20,200 nt of DNA. Origin: Gemmatimonadaceae bacterium (GTDB lineage: Bacteria > Latescibacterota > UBA2968 > UBA8231). The position numbers were made by a program, and so were the translations under genes. Shown here in pieces: positions 15,633 to 20,200 of this stretch (positions within the stretch are counted from its first letter, which is position 1; each line of letters begins with the position of its first letter). Where the stretch lies: the NCBI GenBank assembly GCA_002726335.1, contig PBSR01000062.1:1-20200 (forward strand), read 5' to 3'. A model generated the notes under the pieces. That model ran no database searches, was not told the DNA's origin, and saw nothing but the letters and a program-made list of their open reading frames with translations.

Positions 15633-16394
15633 ATGCGGGTTGTTGTCTTTGGTGCCGAAGGCTGGACGGGTCGGGCCGTGCTCGCCAATCTGGAACCGCA
15701 CCATCAGGCGCGTTGTGCCGTCTACTCGCAACAGTCCTGGGATCAGTGGAGTGATCTGGACGGCGAGTGGCCGGGCGAGGATGTGCAGTACGGGGACATC
15801 ACCGACTTTGACGTAGTGCACCGGGCGACGGCGGATATGGACGCCGTCATCCATCTGGCCGTGCACTTCCCCTATCGGTCGAACACTCCCGCCGAACAGG
15901 ACTCGAAGACGTTCCTGGTCAACCTGAAGGGGTTGTGGAATGTCCTCGAATCAGCCCGTCAGCGCGGCTTCGACCGCGTGGTTCATGTCGGTTCGTGTAT
16001 GACCGTGCACCCTCGCGGCGCCTTCTTCGATGCGGACACCAGGAGTGTGGAGGGCAGTCTCTACGGGATCTGCAAGCGGTTGCAGGAGGAGATGTGCCGC
16101 CAGTTCCACGATGCCTTCGGCACCAGGACGATCGTGTTGCGCCCCGACTACATCGTTGACAGTCGCGCCGGGATCGGCCGCAATCGGGAGCCCTTGCAGG
16201 GCCAGTATCGCAACGGCTGGGTCTGCCGTCATGACCTGGCCGAAGCCTGCCGACTCGCCGTCGAGTCAACGACGGTCGACCACGACATCTTCCACATCGT
16301 CGGTACACCCGAAGCCAGGCAGACCTGCAATGTCGAGCGCTCAGAGACGCTCCTCGGGATGTGTTATCGGGGAAATCTGAATCAGTACCGCTGA
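15633..16394 (+). CDS. NAD-dependent epimerase/dehydratase (extended SDR) family protein
   Basis: A 253-residue Rossmann-fold protein. The first strand and nucleotide-binding loop are VVVFGAEGWTGRAVL with GxxGxxG at 7-13. GDITDFDVV and AVIHLAVHFPY are the adenine-side and fourth-strand segments. The catalytic residues are S121 (VHVGSCMTV) and the Y144-x3-K148 pair (LYGICKRL). It is shorter than many epimerases (about 300 residues), with a reduced C-terminal substrate domain. The ATG at 15633 matches the natural beginning of the fold but has no clear ribosome site. A GTG at 15573 extends it with proline-rich residues. An AGGTGA-preceded ATG at 15584 is in another frame. It probably acts on a sugar or sugar acid as the last member of the uptake cluster, 100 bp after the permeases. 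Confidence 0.82.
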   Translation: MRVVVFGAEGWTGRAVLANLEPHHQARCAVYSQQSWDQWSDLDGEWPGEDVQYGDITDFDVVHRATADMDAVIHLAVHFPYRSNTPAEQDSKTFLVNLKGLWNVLESARQRGFDRVVHVGSCMTVHPRGAFFDADTRSVEGSLYGICKRLQEEMCRQFHDAFGTRTIVLRPDYIVDSRAGIGRNREPLQGQYRNGWVCRHDLAEACRLAVESTTVDHDIFHIVGTPEARQTCNVERSETLLGMCYRGNLNQYR

Positions 16395-16425
16395 CGCGGC
16401 GCCAGGCCGGGTTACCCGGGCCGGG

Positions 16426-16653
16426 TCAGTTTGGCATCATGGGGCAGGCGCCAGTCGCGCATGCATCCGGCGAGCAGGCGGAGTCCTGACACGGACTGTC
16501 GCCAGTCGACGAGCCGTGTGCGGCAAACATCGACAGCAGGCGCTCCAGCTTCTCTGCGCCACACGACTCACAGGCAGTCGTCACCGTATTGGCTCCCTCG
16601 ATTACCTCGAAGTCGTGACCACAACCGCTGCAATGGTATTCCCGGATCGGCAC
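16426..16653 (-). CDS. FmdB-family zinc-ribbon protein
   Basis: A 75-residue protein. The GTG at 16653, with GAGAG about 7 bases upstream, was chosen because it yields MPIREYHCSGCGHDFEVIEG, the canonical FmdB-type beginning; an extension to 16701 adds unrelated residues. Two CxxC knuckles (CSGC and CESC) form the zinc ribbon. The tail is unusual: after the ribbon come four more cysteines in a Ser/Ala-rich stretch (SPCQDSACSPDACATGACP), a possible second metal or redox site. Family members are small regulators or accessory proteins of unsettled function. It is convergent with the SDR gene (31 bp apart) and divergent from the sensor kinase. Confidence 0.85.
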   Translation of the reverse strand: MPIREYHCSGCGHDFEVIEGANTVTTACESCGAEKLERLLSMFAAHGSSTGDSPCQDSACSPDACATGACPMMPN

Positions 16654-16802
16654 GTCATTTTCTCTCTGGCAACAGGTCTGCAGGTCCGCAGGCGCCGCCA
16701 TCGACGGCCGGCGCCACGTCCCAATAGTGTACGCCAGATCGCCGCCTGGGAGAAGGCCGCACAGCGTCTCAACAGGCCCGGATCGCTACTATATTGCGGA
16801 CC

Positions 16803-17150
16803 ATGTCAGACCGTCGACCCAGCACAGAGGCCCTGAGGCAGCCGGCCGCGATCTGGCTGATCGTTACCATTGTCGGCCCGAGTCTCCTGCTGAGCCTGGC
16901 CGGCTTCTGGGCACTGCATGTACAGGATGACCTCAATACTCAGGCCGCCCGCCGGCGAGCCGCAGTTCTGCTTGCCGATCTCGACAGCCAACTGCAGCAA
17001 CAACTGCGGGCACAGCGCCAAGAGGCTGCCCGCCAGACCAGGGACCACAGCTCTCTTCGCGGCCTCAACACCTCAGCATCGAAGGACTCCAGGATGCCTT
17101 CGTCACCGACGCTTCCGACCGGTTGGTGTGGCCTCCACCCACGAGCATAG
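16803..17150 (+). pseudogene. Sensor histidine kinase, N-terminal fragment (in a different frame from the rest)
   Basis: ATG at 16803 begins MSDRRPSTEALRQPAAIWLIV. The first transmembrane helix follows (AAIWLIVTIVGPSLLLSLAGFWAL), then a coiled, Gln/Arg-rich helix (LADLDSQLQQQLRAQRQEAARQ), as expected at the start of a membrane sensor kinase. After about 17060 the frame turns into low-complexity sequence and stops at 17150. The sensible continuation of the protein lies in the next frame, which reads LSIEGLQDAFVTD and on into the kinase. That frame has no start codon between its last stop (16928-16930) and TTG 17123. The two parts therefore look like one gene interrupted by loss of one base, or one read through a -1 frameshift. 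Confidence 0.65.
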
Positions 17151-18817
17151 CCGCACAGATACCGGCTCCGACCTCTGCCGCCTGGCGTCACGCCCAGGAA
17201 TACGAGTTCGTCTTTGAGGACCAGCAGCGGGCACTCACGCAGTACGAGAAGATCGCCGCCACGGATTCGGCCGCCACCGCTCACGCCCTGACGGCCGCGG
17301 CTCGCTGCGCCGACAAGCTGGGCGATGCTGCCGGCGCAGCGCGAATTCGGCAGCATCTGCTCGACACGCTCCCCGATACACACGCCCGTCTGCGCCTGGG
17401 GGCGGGTCTGCAGCTGGCTGCCTTTCGGCACCGCCACGACCAGCCGGAGGAGGCAGCACGTATCGCCCTTACTGCCGTGGGACGCATGACGGACGCCACT
17501 GACGCGGTGGACTACGCCGTCGCCGCCCACTACCTGTCTCGATTCGACTCGCTGTGGGTGACACTCCAGCCGGCACGACTGCGGAGCCAGCTGCACGATG
17601 ACTGGCGTGCCGCGCACCTGCAATGGCAGAGGCATTTCGCCGAGAGTGAGGCTCGCGTCGTTCTCGAAGAAAGCGTCCTACCCTCCCTGCTTCCGTCACT
17701 GTGGACCCTCGAACCCGGGATGGCGCGGCATCTGCCCCGGCGCACTCCTGGCGGATGGCAGGTGTGGCTGTTGGCCACATTGCCGCAGGGGGGTGCAGCC
17801 GGGGGGCGCCTCGACCTGGCGCGGATCGACAGCTTCGCTGTCGCCTCCCTCGAGAATCGCATGCAGCAGCTTGGCGACGTCGCCGTGGTCACCATTGTCG
17901 ACACCGCTGGCTCGATGCTCGAGACGGCCCTGGCCGACCTGCGGCTGAGTCCCCCCCTGAGTTTTCGCCGACTGGCGATCCTGCCGGCCGGCACCGGTTC
18001 GTTGACGGCGACCTGGCGTCTGCGTCTGCTTCGCTGGAGCATCGCCATCTGTGTCGTAGGTGTGCTCTTCGGTGTCTGGAGCGGCTGGCGGCGCGTCCGG
18101 CGAGAACGTGAGGAGGCGGGCCGAAAGACGGATTTCGTCTCCAACGTCTCCCATGAGTTGAAGACCCCGTTGACTACCATCCGCATGTATGTCGACATGC
18201 TTCGACTCGGACGCTATGAGAACCACGCTGAAGCCGACGACTACCTCATGGTTGTCCAGGAGGAAAGCCGCCGTCTCGACGGCATGGTCGACCGTCTGCT
18301 CGATGTGGCCCGCATCGACCGCGGCGGTGAACGGCACTACGACCGATCGGCGACCGATCTGGCGACGGTCGTTCGGGAAGCTGCACAGTGGCTCCGGCGG
18401 GAGCTGGGCGACGCGCCGCTGGCGACACTCGACGTAACCGTCGACGCCGCGCTCCCCACCGTTCACTTCGACCGCGAAGCCATGTTGGAAGTGCTGCGCA
18501 ATCTCGTGCTCAACGCCGTGAAGTACTCCCCCGGGCCCGCCAGTGTGCGTCTGTCGCTGAAGGCCCACAACGATGGCGTTGCCCTGGATGTCACCGACGC
18601 GGGGCCTGGAATCGCGGAGGGGGAGCAGGAACGCATCTTCGAGCGGTTCTACCGGGTCGACAACGATCTCACGCGCGACATACCGGGCACCGGCCTGGGA
18701 CTGAGCCTGGTACGTGACATCGTCACCGGCCACGATGGCCTGGTGTCCGTGCGCAGTCAGGTCGGCCGGGGCAGCACCTTTACCGTCTGGTTGCCGTCAA
18801 CAGAAAGCGAGACATGA
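17123..18817 (+). CDS. Sensor histidine kinase with TPR-like periplasmic domain, main body
   Basis: The frame is open from 16931 and encodes sensible protein from about 17070. The first listed start, TTG 17123, is only nominal because the true N-terminus lies in the frame used from 16803. The periplasmic region has TPR-like helical pairs (RALTQYEKIAATDS, ARCADKLGDAAGAARIRQHL), unusual as a sensor input. A second membrane helix lies near 18030-18080 (WSIAICVVGVLFGVW). The cytoplasmic kinase has the H-box FVSNVSHELKTPLTT with phospho-accepting His at 18152-18154, N-box NLVLNAVKYSP, G1 DAGPGI, F-box FERFYRVD and G2 GTGLGLSLV, all intact. The stop overlaps the regulator's ATG (ATGA), so the two are coupled. 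The signal is unknown. Confidence 0.85.
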   Translation: MVWPPPTSIAAQIPAPTSAAWRHAQEYEFVFEDQQRALTQYEKIAATDSAATAHALTAAARCADKLGDAAGAARIRQHLLDTLPDTHARLRLGAGLQLAAFRHRHDQPEEAARIALTAVGRMTDATDAVDYAVAAHYLSRFDSLWVTLQPARLRSQLHDDWRAAHLQWQRHFAESEARVVLEESVLPSLLPSLWTLEPGMARHLPRRTPGGWQVWLLATLPQGGAAGGRLDLARIDSFAVASLENRMQQLGDVAVVTIVDTAGSMLETALADLRLSPPLSFRRLAILPAGTGSLTATWRLRLLRWSIAICVVGVLFGVWSGWRRVRREREEAGRKTDFVSNVSHELKTPLTTIRMYVDMLRLGRYENHAEADDYLMVVQEESRRLDGMVDRLLDVARIDRGGERHYDRSATDLATVVREAAQWLRRELGDAPLATLDVTVDAALPTVHFDREAMLEVLRNLVLNAVKYSPGPASVRLSLKAHNDGVALDVTDAGPGIAEGEQERIFERFYRVDNDLTRDIPGTGLGLSLVRDIVTGHDGLVSVRSQVGRGSTFTVWLPSTESET

Positions 18818-19515
18818 CCTGCATTCTTGTCGTGGAAGATGAACAAGCCATCCTCACGGGCCTGGAGAGGAATCTGCGGCTCGAAGGGTACGAGGTGCTC
18901 ACCGCCAGAGATGGCGACCGCGGCCTGGAACTGGCCCGAGAGGCCAGGCCCGATCTGATCGTGCTCGATATCATGCTGCCGCGCCGTGACGGCTTCGACG
19001 TCTGTCGCCTGCTGCGGCGCGAGGGCTGGACGGGCCCCATCCTCATGCTCACGGCGCGCGGGCAGGAATCGGACAGGCTGACGGGCCTGGACATGGGGGC
19101 GGACGACTATGTGACGAAGCCCTTCGGCATCCTCGAGCTGCTGGCCCGCATTCGGGCCCTGTTGCGACGGGGTCAGCCGTCCACCTTGCCACTGACGCGC
19201 CTGCAGATAGGTGACGTCGATGTCGATTTCGAAGCGATGACTCTGACTCGGGCCGGACGACCGATGGCAGTGACGGCCCGAGAGCTGGGTCTCTTGCGCC
19301 ATCTGGCCACCCACCCCCGTCGGGCCCAGAGCCGCCGCGCCATCGTCAACGCCGTATGGGGCGCTGATTACTTCGGCACCGAACGCACTGTGGACAACTT
19401 CATCACCCGCCTGCGGCAGAAGATCGAATCTGACCCTGCCCGGCCCAGATTCCTGCTCACGGTGAGAGGTCTCGGTTACCGCTTCGAGTCTGACCCCGAC
19501 TCTGACGGGATATGA
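18814..19515 (+). CDS. OmpR/PhoB-family DNA-binding response regulator
   Basis: A 233-residue two-domain regulator. The receiver domain (1-118) has the acidic pocket E8-D9, the phospho-accepting D52 (LIVLDIMLPRRDGF), T80 and K102 (DDYVTKPFG). The C-terminal winged helix (about 125-230) has TARELGLLRHLATHP, the recognition-helix region TVDNFITRLRQKIE and the wing LLTVRGLGYRFE. It starts with ATG in a 4-base overlap with the kinase stop. Phosphorylation by the kinase would promote dimer binding to tandem direct repeats, which are found immediately after the gene at 19512-19552. The gene order, kinase before regulator, is the less usual one. Confidence 0.95.
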   Translation: MTCILVVEDEQAILTGLERNLRLEGYEVLTARDGDRGLELAREARPDLIVLDIMLPRRDGFDVCRLLRREGWTGPILMLTARGQESDRLTGLDMGADDYVTKPFGILELLARIRALLRRGQPSTLPLTRLQIGDVDVDFEAMTLTRAGRPMAVTARELGLLRHLATHPRRAQSRRAIVNAVWGADYFGTERTVDNFITRLRQKIESDPARPRFLLTVRGLGYRFESDPDSDGI

Positions 19516-19552
19516 CAGACTCGTGGTCGGACCGTGACACAACCGTGACACA
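19512..19552 (+). promoter_or_regulatory. 11-bp-spaced direct-repeat operator, OmpR/PhoB-type
   Basis: ACCGTGACACA occurs twice in tandem (19531-19541 and 19542-19552) without mismatch. Heptamers fall at an exact 11-base step: ATGACAG (19512), GTGGTCG (19523), GTGACAC (19534), GTGACAC (19545). The first spans the regulator's stop codon. Heptamers with four-base spacers at 11-bp steps are the classic binding layout of PhoB/OmpR-type regulators, and ATGACAG is the complement of the PhoB heptamer. The site ends nine bases before a -10 box. Confidence 0.6.
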
Positions 19553-19560
19553 TCTCGACG

Positions 19561-19566
19561 TATCAT
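19561..19566 (+). promoter_or_regulatory. -10 box TATCAT of the promoter for the secreted propeller gene
   Basis: TATCAT lies nine bases after the last heptamer repeat and 24 bases before the start codon. There is no good -35 box; the repeats occupy that position, as in activator-dependent pho-type promoters. Transcription would start near 19572, leaving a leader of about 18 bases that holds the AAAGGA ribosome site. Confidence 0.45.
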
Positions 19567-19589
19567 CGGCAGTGGAAAGGACGTACACC

Positions 19590-20200
19590 ATGTCCACTCG
19601 CCGAATCCACGCCCTGCTCCTGATGGTGTCGTGGATGATGCTGTCGGCAGTGCCGGTGCGGGCCGAGAGCGCCGAGCAGCTGTTGCAGCAGGGGCGGCAT
19701 CGAGAGGAGATCCTGGGTGATCTTGCACGCGCCATCGACAGCTACGAGAAGGTCCTGGAAATCCATGCACGCAACCATCGGTCTGCAGCACGGGCCCAGT
19801 ACCGCATCGGTCGCTGCCTGGAAAAGATGGCGGCACTCACCGAGGCCCGTGTCGCCTACCGTGCCGTCCTCAGGACCTTTTCAGATCAGGCGGACGTGGT
19901 GAGGCTGGCTCGGGCAGCGCTGCGCCGGGTCGGCGACGATGCCGTGGTCGGAACGGGCGACCTGACACTGCGCCTGCTCCTGGAACACAGCATGTTGCCC
20001 ATGAACCCGCATCGACCGGCGGAGTTCGATCTGTCTCCTGACGGCGAACGTCTCGTCTTCCGCGACCGCTCCAAGCTGCAGATCAGCGGTGACGGGCGGG
20101 CCGTCATCCGTCCCCTCGCTGACATCGGCACCGAACTGTGGCCCATGCCGCGATGGTCGCCGGAGGGCGAACACATCGCCTATATGGCGGGCCACGGAAC
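19590..20200 (+). CDS. Secreted TPR plus WD40/TolB-like beta-propeller protein (3' end outside window)
   Basis: The frame runs from ATG 19590 to the end of the window without a stop (about 203 residues seen). AAAGGA at 19576-19581 lies eight bases upstream, a strong ribosome site. A signal peptide (MSTRRIHALLLMVSWMMLSA, cleavage probably after VRA) is followed by TPR-like helices (AIDSYEKVLEIHARNHRSAA, AQYRIGRCLEKM, ARVAYRAVLRTF). Two beta-propeller-type blades start near residue 145 (FDLSPDGERLVFRD, then PRWSPEGEHIAYMAG), typical of TolB/PD40 repeats. Such proteins are periplasmic or surface-exposed. Position just after the two-component pair, behind an operator-like repeat, makes it a likely direct target. 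Its TPR region resembles the sensor's periplasmic helices in kind. Confidence 0.85.
   Translation, partial: MSTRRIHALLLMVSWMMLSAVPVRAESAEQLLQQGRHREEILGDLARAIDSYEKVLEIHARNHRSAARAQYRIGRCLEKMAALTEARVAYRAVLRTFSDQADVVRLARAALRRVGDDAVVGTGDLTLRLLLEHSMLPMNPHRPAEFDLSPDGERLVFRDRSKLQISGDGRAVIRPLADIGTELWPMPRWSPEGEHIAYMAGHG

Noticed and set aside
16405..16422. Hairpin between the SDR and FmdB genes as a bidirectional terminator
   Set aside because: The stem is only 5 bp plus a bulged extension (CCGGG-TTA-CCCGG) and no T-run follows on either strand.
1..20200. CRISPR arrays, tRNA/rRNA genes, insertion sequences, phage or toxin-antitoxin genes
   Set aside because: None seen: there are no regularly spaced repeats beyond the two-copy operator, no transposase-like protein and no terminal inverted repeats.

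Overview
The window is GC-rich, densely coded bacterial DNA without tRNA, rRNA, insertion sequence or CRISPR array. Two adjacent secreted proteins end in an SPNGDG / YDLSGR-type tail, as seen in FlgD-like and type IX-secretion-like C-termini. Together with several phytanoyl-CoA-dioxygenase-like (PhyH) genes and a CBM9-like module, this suggests a Gram-negative bacterium of, or near, the Fibrobacteres-Chlorobi-Bacteroidetes group, such as Latescibacterota or a similar uncultured phylum. That placement is an inference from gene content; no marker gene is present.

Layout. (1) 1-2244, + strand: the C-terminal ~70% of a CusA/CzcA-type RND heavy-metal efflux pump, cut by the window edge. (2) 2204-7947, - strand: a secreted-protein pair (7947-5959 and 5928-3625, 30 bp apart, probably one transcript), followed by an intracellular metallo-beta-lactamase-like/CBM9-like fusion (3460-2204). 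The fusion has its own 5' region with a perfect 19-bp palindrome, and its 3' end overlaps the pump gene convergently. (3) 8211-15532, + strand: a tightly packed cluster of PhyH-like oxygenase, N-acetylneuraminate-lyase/DapA-type aldolase, NodB-like deacetylase with an extra C-terminal module, a second and canonical PhyH oxygenase, and a sugar-type ABC importer (solute-binding protein and two permeases, no ATPase). An SDR epimerase/dehydratase follows at 15633. The first four genes are spaced by 1 bp, 7 bp and a 1-bp overlap, so they are almost surely cotranscribed. A 14-bp stem-loop sits between the binding protein and the permeases. (4) 16426-16653, - strand: a small FmdB-type zinc-ribbon protein. 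(5) 16803-20200, + strand: a two-component system with a TPR-like periplasmic sensor, whose kinase is split by an apparent -1 frameshift, an OmpR/PhoB-type regulator, and the start of a secreted TPR plus beta-propeller protein. The propeller gene has an 11-bp tandem operator-like repeat and a -10 box directly upstream.

How the parts may work together: the 8.2-16.4 kb cluster looks like import and breakdown of an unidentified, probably acylated and acidic or amino-bearing, sugar or sugar conjugate. The importer brings it in, the deacetylase and oxygenases trim or oxidise it, the lyase cleaves a 2-keto acid intermediate, and the SDR handles a sugar intermediate. The two-component system most plausibly drives the downstream secreted propeller gene through the direct repeats. 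The substrate and the signal cannot be read from the sequence.

No gap between genes exceeds about 275 bp. The largest are 13526-13796 (stem-loops, no credible gene) and 7948-8210 (divergent promoter region).
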